30,728 nt of DNA from JANXXV01 sp038230275 (GCA_038230275.1 JBBRNO010000076.1:1-30728), one strand, 5' to 3'. Counted from the stretch's first letter, positions 22,805 through 30,728 are shown. Program-made: numbers and translations. Notes: generated from the sequence alone by a model not told the origin.

Positions 22805-25800
22805 ATGCGTTTGCTCCGTTGCTTCGCGCTTATCTCGGCGATAGCCGGGTTTGCTAGTATTGCGACCGCACAGATCGGTTCGGCGACCATAACTGGCCGG
22901 CTTACCGATCCTAGTGGCGCCGTTATTCCGAATGTTTCGGTGACGGTCGTTCAGACCGACACCAATTTCCAGTTCACCGCTACTACCAATGAGGGTGGGC
23001 TCTTCCGCGTACAATCTCTTCAACCCGGCCCGTACCGCGTTACCTTCGAGGCCGGCGGCTTTAAGCGTTTGATTCGTGAAAATCTCGATCTTCACCTCGG
23101 TGATGTCATGGCGGTTGACACCACGATGCAGGTGGGAAATGTCAGTGAATCGGTGGAAGTCACCGCAGCAGCAGCGTTGCTGGAGACCGAAACTTCCGCC
23201 ACAGGCTCGCTCGTCGAAGGTGAGGTACTCCACAAACTGCCAATGTATCAGCGATACATCAATTCGACGCTGAATGTGGTTCCTGGAATGACGATGGGCG
23301 GCTACGGCTACGGTGGGGGCCTCGGAGGCTTTCACCTCGCCGGCCAGCGGGATACTGCCATTGGATTATTCGAAGACGGCGTCACCGGCAACAACCAGAC
23401 TTCCGGAACTACCTCGGTCAAACCCATTCAGAATTCAGTGGAAGAAGTAAAGGTGCTTACAACGACCCTTCCGGCGGAGTACGGACATTCAGCCGGCGGC
23501 GTAATCAGCGTGGTGAAGAAGAGCGGAACGAATCAGTTTCATGGTCTAGCCGCCGATTACGGCCGGTCTCGCCGCATGCAGCACCGGCTGTTTTTCGACA
23601 ATCTGAAAACGTCTGATCCGCGCCCCGGTTTTCCCAACGGGATCCCCACATGGTTCATGATGCCGGAGGCAAATGCCGGTGGGCCTGTGTTTATTCCCAA
23701 AGTCTACGATGGCCGCAACAAGACGTTCTTCTTCTTTGGTTATCAAAAGCTGATTGAGAAGAAGGGGGCACAGGTGATTATCAATACGCCCACCGATGCG
23801 ATGAAGGGTGGCGACTTTAACTTCGGCGGAAAGGGTAACGCACTATTTGATCCTGCGTCCACCACGCAACTTGCCGATGGAACTTGGACTCGCGCCCCCC
23901 TTCCCGGCAACATCGTCCCGGCCAGCAGGCTCGATCCGGTGGCGAAGAAAATCGTTGGCCTGAACCCCTGGGTTTCGCCGAACGTCCCTGGGTCGTTCTA
24001 TAACCTCGGTCCGCAGAGCAATCTGATTACGGCCGAGAACTCGCGGACGTTTTTAGAGGATTACAACACCAGAATCGATCATCAGTTCAATTCCAATTTC
24101 AAGATCTATGGTAGCTGGACGTACAACCATATAAGCGGTTTGCAGCGGCCCACTAATATCGGGATAAAGGCCTTCGACGGCTCTCAGGGCCTTGAAGCTC
24201 CGTTCACGAGCAAGAACTTCTCCACCGGTGGAACGTACGTCGTCAGTCCGACGATTGTAAATGACATGAGGGCCGGATACTCGCGTTTTCGAAACGATCA
24301 ATTTTCGTATTCGGCGGGCGGGAACTGGCCTTCACAACTTGGCATTCCCAATGTGGACGGCGCGCTTATGCCCCAGTTTGGCTCCCCGGCCAATGAACGG
24401 TACGAGGCAAGCGGTATTTACGGCCTGACTGGAAATGGGAACAACCGGAGCATCACCGAAACTCTTTCGTTTCGTGATGACCTTACCAAGATCCACGGCA
24501 GCCACGTTTTCAAAATGGGTTATGAGTTACTGCACTTCCGGTTGAACGCGACCACAACGAACCGGCCCAGCGGCTCTTTCTATTTCGACGGTATGACGGC
24601 GGGTCTGCAGGCGAACGGACAGCCCGTGCCAAACACCGGCAACACGTTTGCCGGATTCCTGTTGGGATCGGTGCGGGAGGCGTACTTTGATGCAGAATTT
24701 ACCTCCTGGCTGCCGCGATCCGACATTCACAGCTTTTACTTCCAGGACGATTGGAAGTTTAGCCCGACGTTGACGTTCAACCTCGGCGTCCGTTATAGCA
24801 ACGAGTCCCCCTTCAAGACGAAGTACGGACTGCAGAGCAATTTCGATCCAACCGGAACCGACAATCTGGTCGCAGGTGGAAAGGGTGCAATTACGCATCC
24901 CACTGGCGCGCTGAACGCGAGGGACAATAATAACTTCCAACCGCGTATCGGGCTGGCCTGGCACCCGCTGAGCAAGTTCGTATTCCGTGGCGGCTTCGCA
25001 ATCAATACAGTCGATGTGAAGTTTCCTTCCAGCCGAGGGCAGTTTGATGAGTACGTCGGTATCAACGATCAACTCCGCGCAACAGGCGATCCGAGGCCTC
25101 TTTTCCAACTCAGCAATGGCCCGGCGAAAGTTACGTTTGCCTCGAACGGCCCCAATACAGCGGCATTCGTCAACCCAGCCGCCAACTACAGCGGCCGAAA
25201 CGTAGAGTGGTGGGATAAGACCCTCCGCAATCCGTACATCTTGAACTGGAATGGCGGCGTGCAGTATCAACTCGGTCCAACGTATGTAGTGGATCTGAGT
25301 TATCAAGGTTCCTCCGGCGTAGGCCTGATCGAACGGTGGCAGTACAATACGTTCCCGGTTGATTACGCTGCCAATGACCCGGCATTGCGCACCAAGGTAT
25401 TCGCGGCAGCGCAGAATTACCGGCCCTACCCGAATTTTGGAAACGTGATGTTGCGGTCCAATTTCGGACATTCGACGTATCACGGCGCAACCGCCAAGCT
25501 GGAGAAGCGCATGTCCCAAGGCCTGACATTCAGCACCTTCTATACGTTCTCGAAGGCAATCGACAGTCAGGATAACGATAACGACGGGTCCGGCGTGGCT
25601 CCGCTCCAGAATCGGGGTCTCGAAAAAGCAAGGGCCGGCTATGATCGCAATCACCGGTTCATCGCCTACACCACATACGAACTGCCAATCGGAAAGGGAA
25701 GGAAATTCATGAGCGGCGGTGGATGGAAAGATACGATCTTCGGCGGTTATGAGATTGCCTTCATCCAGACACTGGAGAGCGGGAATCCGATGACCTTCGA

Positions 25801-26248
25801 TTTCGCCGGGAGCCCGAGCAACTACTATCCAACCTTTGCCGGCAACAGGCGTCCGAACCTGCTCAGCCAGCCTACGTTGCTGGACGGCTGGAACAACGTC
25901 GGTGGGGATCGCTTCACCCAGGCCAACCGCAATCCTACCATCGCCATCAACAATTTCGCCTATCCGGCCGCATTCACGCCGGGGACCGCGGGACGCAACA
26001 TCATGACCGGGCCACGCCTGCTCTGGTCGCAGGTATCGGCCCAAAAGAATTGGGCGATCAAGGAACGTTTCCACGTGCAATTGCGTTGGGACTTCCAGAA
26101 CCCGTTCCACAACTACAACTACAACAATCCGTCGTCTCAGGTTAACTTCACTTCCCCGCAGTTGTTTGGGAAGCTACAGAGCGATCAACGCACGGCTTCG
26201 ATCGGCGGCCAGGCGTTGATGAACCTGACGCTGCAAGTTAGATGGTAG
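22805..26248 (+). CDS. TonB-dependent receptor, acidobacterial CarboxypepD_reg-like type
   Basis: The 1147-residue outer-membrane protein has a signal peptide (1-22, ending SIATA). A carboxypeptidase-regulatory-like beta domain (about 24-105) has 'ATITGRLTDPSGAVIPNV' and 'LQPGPYRVTFEAGGFK'. A plug-like region (about 115-230) and a long 22-strand-type barrel rich in alternating aromatic residues follow. The barrel carries YFQDDWKFSPTLTFNLGVRY and ends in a terminal aromatic (LTLQVRW) suited to BAM insertion. This class is greatly expanded in Acidobacteria and thought to import large or plant-derived carbohydrates or other polymers; the ligand here is unknown. ATG 22805 has GGGGGA six bases upstream. 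In-frame ATG 22715 overlaps the RCK_C ORF and would precede the promoter. Confidence 0.93.
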   Translation: MRLLRCFALISAIAGFASIATAQIGSATITGRLTDPSGAVIPNVSVTVVQTDTNFQFTATTNEGGLFRVQSLQPGPYRVTFEAGGFKRLIRENLDLHLGDVMAVDTTMQVGNVSESVEVTAAAALLETETSATGSLVEGEVLHKLPMYQRYINSTLNVVPGMTMGGYGYGGGLGGFHLAGQRDTAIGLFEDGVTGNNQTSGTTSVKPIQNSVEEVKVLTTTLPAEYGHSAGGVISVVKKSGTNQFHGLAADYGRSRRMQHRLFFDNLKTSDPRPGFPNGIPTWFMMPEANAGGPVFIPKVYDGRNKTFFFFGYQKLIEKKGAQVIINTPTDAMKGGDFNFGGKGNALFDPASTTQLADGTWTRAPLPGNIVPASRLDPVAKKIVGLNPWVSPNVPGSFYNLGPQSNLITAENSRTFLEDYNTRIDHQFNSNFKIYGSWTYNHISGLQRPTNIGIKAFDGSQGLEAPFTSKNFSTGGTYVVSPTIVNDMRAGYSRFRNDQFSYSAGGNWPSQLGIPNVDGALMPQFGSPANERYEASGIYGLTGNGNNRSITETLSFRDDLTKIHGSHVFKMGYELLHFRLNATTTNRPSGSFYFDGMTAGLQANGQPVPNTGNTFAGFLLGSVREAYFDAEFTSWLPRSDIHSFYFQDDWKFSPTLTFNLGVRYSNESPFKTKYGLQSNFDPTGTDNLVAGGKGAITHPTGALNARDNNNFQPRIGLAWHPLSKFVFRGGFAINTVDVKFPSSRGQFDEYVGINDQLRATGDPRPLFQLSNGPAKVTFASNGPNTAAFVNPAANYSGRNVEWWDKTLRNPYILNWNGGVQYQLGPTYVVDLSYQGSSGVGLIERWQYNTFPVDYAANDPALRTKVFAAAQNYRPYPNFGNVMLRSNFGHSTYHGATAKLEKRMSQGLTFSTFYTFSKAIDSQDNDNDGSGVAPLQNRGLEKARAGYDRNHRFIAYTTYELPIGKGRKFMSGGGWKDTIFGGYEIAFIQTLESGNPMTFDFAGSPSNYYPTFAGNRRPNLLSQPTLLDGWNNVGGDRFTQANRNPTIAINNFAYPAAFTPGTAGRNIMTGPRLLWSQVSAQKNWAIKERFHVQLRWDFQNPFHNYNYNNPSSQVNFTSPQLFGKLQSDQRTASIGGQALMNLTLQVRW

Positions 26249-26262
26249 TTTAAGCAGTTCGG

Positions 26263-26301
26263 TGGCGCCGGTCTTGCGTCTGAGGCCGGCGCCATTTTTT
26301 T
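26263..26301 (+). terminator. Rho-independent terminator of the TonB-receptor gene
   Basis: A perfect 9-bp GC-rich stem, TGGCGCCGG (26263-26271) with CCGGCGCCA (26286-26294), is followed by seven T (26295-26301), 15 bases after the receptor stop. The T run abuts the stop codon of the convergent cupin gene at 26303. Confidence 0.9.
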
Positions 26302-26302
26302 G

Positions 26303-26662
26303 TCAGATCCGCTCCAGCACCTTCGCAGTCATTTCTCCATCCACATTACCTGTGTTCAGTGTGTCTGCCGGTTCGAACAGCAGGATGTGCGTCTCTTCGT
26401 CCGCGACGGGGCGGTGCTCTACTCCGCGCGGCACAATAAGGAACTCGCCTTCTTCCACCCACACGTCCCGATCCCGGAATTCGATGCGCAGCCGCCCATG
26501 GATTACCAGGAACAGTTCGTCTTCGTTATCGTGATGATGCCATACGAATGGCCCCAGCACCTTCACTAGCTTGACATGCTGTCCGTTCAACTCGCCCACG
26601 ATTTTGGGATGGAAATGTTGGGAGAAGAGGGCAAACTTCCGGGCCAGATTTACTTTGTCCAT
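26303..26662 (-). CDS. Single-domain cupin protein
   Basis: The 119-residue protein has a single Cupin_2 barrel. Motif 1 is WHHHDNEDELFLVIHG (41-56), supplying the metal ligands His42/His44 and Glu49; motif 2 is FLIVPRGVEHRP (74-85) with His83. Both motifs are complete, so it probably binds a metal ion. Small stand-alone cupins act as isomerases, dioxygenases or binding proteins, and nothing here decides between these. It is cytoplasmic with no signal peptide. It starts 32 bases upstream of the stop of the secreted hypothetical behind it; the two could be co-transcribed. Confidence 0.85.
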   Translation of the reverse strand: MDKVNLARKFALFSQHFHPKIVGELNGQHVKLVKVLGPFVWHHHDNEDELFLVIHGRLRIEFRDRDVWVEEGEFLIVPRGVEHRPVADEETHILLFEPADTLNTGNVDGEMTAKVLERI

Positions 26663-26694
26663 TTCTTCAGGCTACTGCAAAGGTGATGAACCAG

Positions 26695-27471
26695 CTAGCG
26701 GCTGGATAGGGGGATCGTACTGAAGGCGCCACTCGGATTGAACCGTAGCGCAAGCGTGGCTAAGCCGCTGGCGGAGCCTTGAATGCGTAACTGTCCTACA
26801 CGTCCGGCGAGCTCAGGAAACCGATCCGGAACAGAAAACGCAGTGGTGGTGCCGGCAGAGAGAGTTATGTTGCGAGTCGAAATCTCACTCCCGGAGGCAT
26901 CCCAGAAGCGAAGTTGTAAGTCTGTATTTTTACTTGCCGACGGATTTGTAATTGCTAAGGTTGTTGCATATCCCTGTGCATTGTTCAACGGCAAGTATAC
27001 GGGTGTTTCGTCTTCGCGGGCCAGCGTGACGCTGCTCTGGAAGTCCAGCCTGCCTGCGACTCGCTGGCGAAAAGTAACCATGCCACCGATCCGGCTCTCG
27101 CCGTCGTAGTCGAGCCGGGCCCAACCGGTCTGCAACGTTCCCACGTCCTGGAGTACAAATGTCGCGCTGGAGTCATCCCCCAGTTGTCCTTGAATCGTGT
27201 CAGCGGAGGTAACGCGGCCGTCCGCCGTGCGATAGGAGACCTGCACCGGCTGGCCATTCACGCCGCGAAAGGAAAGCCGATATCCGATACCCGACTCGAA
27301 GACGTTGATCAACGTAATCGTGGACTCCCATCCACCGCCGCTGGCAAAGAATGGGAATATCCGAGCGTTATCAATTCGAGATTCCCGAACTGGAGAAGTA
27401 TCGGCACCCCAACAAAGGGGTAGTACGGTAAACAGCGCGGCAAGGATAGTTCCGGTTCGCTTTTTATTCAT
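26695..27471 (-). CDS. Secreted hypothetical protein, beta-rich
   Basis: The 258-residue protein has a clear signal peptide (MNKKRTGTILAALFTVLPLC, ending WGA about residue 23). The mature part is all-beta in character, with repeated strand patterns such as FPFFASGGGWESTITLINV and VYLPLNNAQGYATTLAITN. These two segments look like a duplicated module (a 'surface/solvent-exposed sheet, gg-W/G-y-xTT-ITLxN' repeat). No catalytic motif is visible. Proteins of this style are frequent in Solibacter-like genomes and are annotated as hypothetical; an extracellular adhesin or matrix role is only inference. Confidence 0.7.
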   Translation of the reverse strand: MNKKRTGTILAALFTVLPLCWGADTSPVRESRIDNARIFPFFASGGGWESTITLINVFESGIGYRLSFRGVNGQPVQVSYRTADGRVTSADTIQGQLGDDSSATFVLQDVGTLQTGWARLDYDGESRIGGMVTFRQRVAGRLDFQSSVTLAREDETPVYLPLNNAQGYATTLAITNPSASKNTDLQLRFWDASGSEISTRNITLSAGTTTAFSVPDRFPELAGRVGQLRIQGSASGLATLALRFNPSGAFSTIPLSSR

Positions 27472-27581
27472 ATTGAAGAAGACGCCCCGCGCGTGAGGTT
27501 GTTTCCACTCGCAGTGGCGGTGTGAACGATAATAGGCCGTCAGCTCTCAATGCTTGAACTCAAGTTATTTCTGGAAAGACG
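27472..27581. other. Divergent intergenic region before the degraded gene
   Basis: These 110 bases lie upstream of the minus-strand secreted hypothetical. I see no convincing -10/-35 pair, and no ORF beyond the possible out-of-frame remnant mentioned for the degraded gene. Confidence 0.3.
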
Positions 27582-28028
27582 GACGAATTTGCCAAGGCGG
27601 TGCAGAAAGGAAAGCGCGAATGTGGCCAGTATACGATTTCAGGAAACCGAATGTCCCTGCGTTGGCAAACCAACCCGAGCTATGTAGCCAGTTTTGTCAA
27701 TTATTAGAATCACAGTTTCGAAATGAACCAGTACAGCGCTGCGAAGGTTGGCTTCTGGGCAAGTCAGACGCTCAGTGGTACGTACTCTGCAACCGTGGTG
27801 GGCGATAGGAGGAGAAGCCAGGTATACGTATTCCATTCCGATGGAACCTACCAGTTCAGCGATAAGCCCGTCACCAGCAGGAACGGGGCGCCGGCGAACG
27901 CGGCAGGCCGCTATCGTTTGTATGGCGGGACACTCGAATTGAGCGGGACCTCTGGCGAGAGCCGTAAGACTGCCTATCCGTTCCCGAACGGCGGCATCAG
28001 TATAGAGGGAACATTTTTCGGCAAGTAG
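27582..28028 (+). pseudogene. Degraded gene for a small beta-rich protein, with in-frame TAG
   Basis: One reading frame gives DEFAKAVQKGKRECGQYTIS, then GNRMSLRWQTNPSYVASFVNY, and is interrupted by TAG at 27705-27707. It continues in the same frame through TLSGTYSATVVGD, VYVFHSDGTYQFSDK, GRYRLYGGTLELSG and AYPFPNGGISIEGTFFGK to TAG at 28026-28028. The two halves repeat the same 'G-x-Y-x-(I/L)-x-G-x-x-(M/L)-x-L' beta pattern, so they look like parts of one protein split by a nonsense mutation. No ribosome site precedes the ATG at 27723 downstream of the stop. The N-terminus is also missing; a weakly similar piece (YFWKDGRICQG) occurs in another frame at about 27566. A small intact gene at 27723-28028 is the alternative. 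Confidence 0.45.
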
Positions 28029-28055
28029 CTGAGGTAATTTCAACAGCGCAAACAA

Positions 28056-28085
28056 GGTTGGCGCCCCTAAGCTTGGCGTCCCTAA
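28056..28085 (+). repeat. Two tandem 15-bp repeats resembling the 3' end of the tRNA-Glu gene
   Basis: GGTTGGCGCCCCTAA (28056-28070) is followed directly by GCTTGGCGTCCCTAA (28071-28085), identical at 13 of 15 positions. The second copy shares ten contiguous bases, TTGGCGTCCC, with 30588-30597. That span covers the 3' end of tRNA-Glu (acceptor strand, discriminator, CCA) in the same orientation. Such a layout can mark attachment-site duplications, but the match is short. Confidence 0.5.
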
Positions 28086-28313
28086 TGATTGAGAACTGGA
28101 ACCAGACCATAGACCAGCTTAAAGACCTCGGATCACTGGAGGATCTCCAGTCTGAGCGCTGACCTAGCTTTGAATCCCCTCGGTTGAACAATCCGCCGCG
28201 TAAGATACTCTCAAGGTTATATGGAACAGCCGCCTGGTAGCTTTTGCTTATACCTTCTTTCTACACTGTACTTCCGAGATATGATACTGTCACTGCAGTA
28301 TTCGTTCGAAATC
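28086..28313. other. Intergenic region upstream of the SBBP gene
   Basis: It contains a 7-bp inverted repeat with a 3-base loop (ACTGGAG-GAT-CTCCAGT, 28135-28151) and no following T-run. A 25-codon ORF (28085-28162), with no ribosome site, starts at the end of the tandem repeat. TATGAT at 28280-28285 could be a -10 for the SBBP gene if translation begins at 28314. If translation begins at 28221, AAGG at 28213-28216 would be its ribosome site. Confidence 0.3.
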
Positions 28314-30536
28314 ATGAGCAAACCTTCCCGGGTATTAATCGCGCAGCTTTGCGTTTTCAACTTTGTCCTAATTTCGGCATCCAACTTCCTCCTAGGGCAG
28401 CAAACGGCTCTTCTCGAACCGGCACGTCGTGCTAGTTTTCTAGGCACAGGCGGTGCGAAAGAGTTTGCCGCTAGGCCTGATGTTACTTACGGCACTTACT
28501 TTGGTGGGTCCGGAGATGATTTTGGTACCGTGGTTGCGGCTGATGCCAGTGGGAATATCATTATCGCAGGGACGTCGCGATCCGACTCACTCCCAGGGAC
28601 GAACGGATCTTTCCAACCAAATAGAGCACCTGGCTTGCCGGATCATGCTAATGCGTTTGTCGCCAAGTTTGATCCGACTGGACGGAGATTGCTCTGGAGT
28701 ACCTTTCTAGGCGGGGACGGCACTGAATCCCTTGTTGCCATAGCGGTTGAAAGAAATGGGAATATTATCGTCGCAGGCACCACTAGCTCCACCAATTTCC
28801 CAACTACGTCAAATGCATATCAAAGACAGTCCCTTACGAATCAGGTCGCTTCCTACGTAACGAAAATCGCTGCCGATGGCCGTACTCTCGTCTTCTCGAC
28901 TTATTTGAAGCAGGTCAGCGCAATGGCGATGACCATCAACGACGCTGGTGATGTCTATGTGACGGGCCAATCTTACATATCGTTCGGAACATCTCCCGCT
29001 GAACACGAGACGCCCGGCAGCATCGGCAGCATACAACCTCATCAGGTGCAGTCGGTTTTCCTCATTCGCCTAAGGAGCGATGGAACCGGTCTGGTATACG
29101 GAGCCAATTTGGGAGGCGGTGGATTCGATGGATCCGCTGGAACTTCAATTACCCTGGACCCGTTGGGTAATTGCTACGTTGCTGGAGTGCAAAAGGGAAA
29201 TACCGGGCAAGGAAACAGCATAGTCACTTCATCAGGAAGCTATCAACCGTCGTACTCGAACTCGGGGCTCACCAATTCAGTGGGCCCTGGGGCCCTCGAC
29301 AATGGATTTGTCGTTGCAGTAAACAACACGGGAACGAAGGTCATCTTCGGAACTTACTTTGGCCCGCGATTCTACGGGACCGCCGTTCAAGGAATCGCGG
29401 TAGACCCGAATGGAGGAGTGTACTTCGACGGAAGAACAAATGCACCGACGCTTTCACTCCCCGTTACGGCTGGTGCTTACGGTACTTCACCAACGGCCGT
29501 CGGAGGGACCGGATTCATTGCCCATCTTCGAGCCGACGGCACAGCAATTGATCGTTTCTCTTATCTTCCATCTGGATCTCGAATAAAACGCGGTGTAGAT
29601 GACTCCTTGTATGTCGGAACAAACCTGAGAATCCGTGGACAGGATTTCAGTCTCATCAACTTGCTTCCATTTGAACTTTCCGACGTCGTACCAATTGCAG
29701 ATCGGTCGGCTTGGTTAGTTGGAACAGCGAATGCGAATTCCCCGTTCGTGGCTCTCAATTCGTCGCAACCTGCCCCCAATGGCGGAGTTGACGCAATCCT
29801 CATCCGGGTCGCAGACATCCAACCGACTGTCGCTACGATAACCAGTTCATCGGGCGTCTCTGGTGGGTCTCTTGCTCCAGGGCAATTGGTTTCTATCTTC
29901 GGCAGCGAACTCGGCGCGACGACCGGTATTAGTCTCCATATCGACTCCCTGGGCAGGCTCGATTCGGTTCTCGGAGAAACGCGTGTGCTTTTCGACGGTT
30001 CACCTGCTCCGCTACTTTATGCGAGATCGGATCAGGTCAACACAATCGTTCCCTTTGCGACTGCTGGGCACGCTTCAACCGAAGTCGTTGTTGAGTACAA
30101 GGGTGTTCAGTCCAAGCCTGTCACCGTCCCTATCGTGGAAACGGCCCCTGGCATTTTTACCGTGAACGGCAAGGGTTCGGGCCAAGGTGCCTTCTTGAAT
30201 CAAGACGGCAGTCTTAACAGTCGTTTGAACGCAGCTCCTCGTGGTTCAATCGTTGCCTTGTATGCGACGGGAGCCGGACTCATCAGCCCGGCTGTCGACG
30301 GGCGTCTGGCGGGCAGCGATCTTCCAAAGCTACTTTTGCCAGCTATCGTCGGTATCGACAATGCTGGGGCTGAGGTTCTGTACGCGGGAGCTGCGCCCGG
30401 ATTAGTGGCGGGAGTAATCCAAGTGAACGTTCGAATTCCGATCGATACACGAATTGGGGACGCCATCCCTGTCGTTCTCAGAGTTGGAAACGCCTATAGT
30501 CAGCCCGTCACGCTGGCAGTCAGAGACATCCCTTAG
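28314..30536 (+). CDS. SBBP-repeat (beta-propeller) protein with Solibacter-type C-terminal domain (TIGR03437-like)
   Basis: The secreted protein has about 740 residues from ATG 28314, where a signal peptide follows (MSKPSRVLIAQLCVFNFVL...). Several SBBP-type repeats make a propeller: TYGTYFGGSGDDFGTVVAAD, NIIIAGTSRS, LLWSTFLGGDGTESLVAIAV, NIIVAGTTSSTNFPTT and later weaker copies. The last ~220 residues are the domain common at C-termini of Solibacter secreted proteins (LAPGQLVSIFGSELG, LLYARSDQVNTIVPF, GSIVALYATGAGL, VIQVNVRIP). Start choice is uncertain: ATG 28221 has AAGG six bases upstream but would bury the signal peptide. Codon use is visibly AT-richer than in the operons to the left. 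A surface or extracellular binding role is likely; ligand unknown. Confidence 0.88.
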   Translation: MSKPSRVLIAQLCVFNFVLISASNFLLGQQTALLEPARRASFLGTGGAKEFAARPDVTYGTYFGGSGDDFGTVVAADASGNIIIAGTSRSDSLPGTNGSFQPNRAPGLPDHANAFVAKFDPTGRRLLWSTFLGGDGTESLVAIAVERNGNIIVAGTTSSTNFPTTSNAYQRQSLTNQVASYVTKIAADGRTLVFSTYLKQVSAMAMTINDAGDVYVTGQSYISFGTSPAEHETPGSIGSIQPHQVQSVFLIRLRSDGTGLVYGANLGGGGFDGSAGTSITLDPLGNCYVAGVQKGNTGQGNSIVTSSGSYQPSYSNSGLTNSVGPGALDNGFVVAVNNTGTKVIFGTYFGPRFYGTAVQGIAVDPNGGVYFDGRTNAPTLSLPVTAGAYGTSPTAVGGTGFIAHLRADGTAIDRFSYLPSGSRIKRGVDDSLYVGTNLRIRGQDFSLINLLPFELSDVVPIADRSAWLVGTANANSPFVALNSSQPAPNGGVDAILIRVADIQPTVATITSSSGVSGGSLAPGQLVSIFGSELGATTGISLHIDSLGRLDSVLGETRVLFDGSPAPLLYARSDQVNTIVPFATAGHASTEVVVEYKGVQSKPVTVPIVETAPGIFTVNGKGSGQGAFLNQDGSLNSRLNAAPRGSIVALYATGAGLISPAVDGRLAGSDLPKLLLPAIVGIDNAGAEVLYAGAAPGLVAGVIQVNVRIPIDTRIGDAIPVVLRVGNAYSQPVTLAVRDIP

Positions 30537-30588
30537 AGCTTAAACAGTTTGCAATGATGTTTGAAGAAGTTTCCACTGAAAGCCAAGT

Positions 30589-30664
30589 TGGCGTCCCCAG
30601 CGGGTTTCGAACCCGCGTTACCGCCGTGAAAGGGCGATGTCCTAGGCCACTAGACGATGGGGAC
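30589..30664 (-). tRNA. tRNA-Glu (anticodon UUC), CCA encoded
   Basis: On the minus strand the gene begins GTCCCCATCGTCTAGTGGCC. Its anticodon arm is CGCC-CTTTCAC-GGCG (anticodon TTC), its T arm GCGGG-TTCGAAA-CCCGC, and it closes with TGGGGAC, discriminator G and genomic CCA (30589-30591). The 7-bp acceptor stem pairs perfectly. The whole is 76 bases and is a standard class I elongator tRNA-Glu. Its 3' end points toward the SBBP gene, and a ten-base copy of that end lies at 28073-28082. Confidence 0.96.
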
Positions 30665-30677
30665 TGCTGGGCAGGAA

Positions 30678-30702
30678 GAAGCTACCTCTCTACTGTAGCT
30701 TC
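30678..30702. repeat. Hairpin 5' of the tRNA-Glu gene
   Basis: GAAGCTAC (30678-30685) and GTAGCTTC (30695-30702) form a perfect 8-bp inverted repeat with a 9-base loop, 14 bases upstream of the tRNA 5' end. It can be extended outwards by CTGGG/CCCAG (30667-30671 with 30702-30706, sharing one base). No strong T-run follows on either strand, so it may be a processing or weak termination structure. Confidence 0.5.
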
Positions 30703-30728
30703 CCAGGCGAGAACGAGTCAACTCTAAC

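Noticed and set aside
24527..26110. A 527-codon open frame on the minus strand inside the TonB-receptor gene
   Set aside because: It lies wholly antisense to a strongly supported receptor, has no recognisable domain, and its composition reflects codon bias of the opposite strand.
1..30728. CRISPR arrays, rRNA genes, riboswitches, insertion sequences
   Set aside because: No regularly spaced repeats, rRNA sequence, recognisable riboswitch core or transposase was seen on either strand.

Overview
The window reads as a chromosomal segment of an acidobacterium, most likely the Bryobacterales/Solibacter side of the phylum. The evidence is gene content, since no marker gene is present. It has a very large TonB-dependent receptor with an N-terminal carboxypeptidase-regulatory-like domain, a PEP-CTERM protein, a long SBBP-repeat protein ending in the 'Solibacter-type' (TIGR03437-like) C-terminal domain, and secreted proteins of a style common in that group. 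GC content is moderately high, genes are densely packed, and many starts and stops overlap.

Layout. 1-158: 3' end of a cupin-type sugar-phosphate isomerase-like gene. 160-1624: a tiny zinc-ribbon protein divergent from an SH3-domain lipoprotein. 1641-3003 (minus): mobA overlapping an MlaF-like ABC ATPase. 3084-5271: a cell-wall pair (lytic transglycosylase, then AMIN/Amidase_3 amidase) behind a good sigma-70 promoter. 5281-8127 (minus): PleD-like diguanylate cyclase, a one-TM conserved hypothetical, and a PEP-CTERM protein with strong ribosome binding site and terminator. 8414-10860: a secreted BNR/Ycf48-like protein translationally coupled to a hydantoinase-B homologue without its usual HyuA partner. 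10838-13104 (minus): XerC/D-type recombinase followed by a CCA-adding-enzyme homologue. 13187-13663: small acidobacterial hypothetical. 13690-15545 (minus): two overlapping metallophosphoesterases. 15597-20158: a tight four-gene operon (PfkB sugar kinase, GT-C/GT39-like membrane glycosyltransferase, DapF-fold protein, nucleotide-sugar dehydrogenase). 20238-22722: vapB with a frame-damaged vapC, an NtrC-type sigma-54 response regulator (minus), and an orphan RCK_C (TrkA-C) domain ORF. 22805-26248: TonB-dependent receptor with a palindromic operator candidate and a textbook terminator. 26303-27471 (minus): cupin and a secreted hypothetical. 27582-28028: a decayed gene. 28314-30536: SBBP/TIGR03437 protein. 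30589-30664 (minus): tRNA-Glu(UUC) with encoded CCA.

How genes work together. The slt-amidase pair should act on periplasmic peptidoglycan. The pfkB-GT-dapF-like-dehydrogenase cluster is joined by overlaps and probably makes or modifies a surface sugar. Its DapF-fold member has serine at both positions where diaminopimelate epimerase has its catalytic cysteines, so its annotation as DapF is doubtful; this is the most interesting item in the window.

The right-hand third (20.2-30.7 kb) looks more accessory: a broken toxin, an orphan transporter domain, a gene with an in-frame stop, and tandem 15-bp copies resembling the tRNA-Glu 3' end about 2.5 kb from that tRNA. I saw no CRISPR array, rRNA, insertion sequence or complete prophage.
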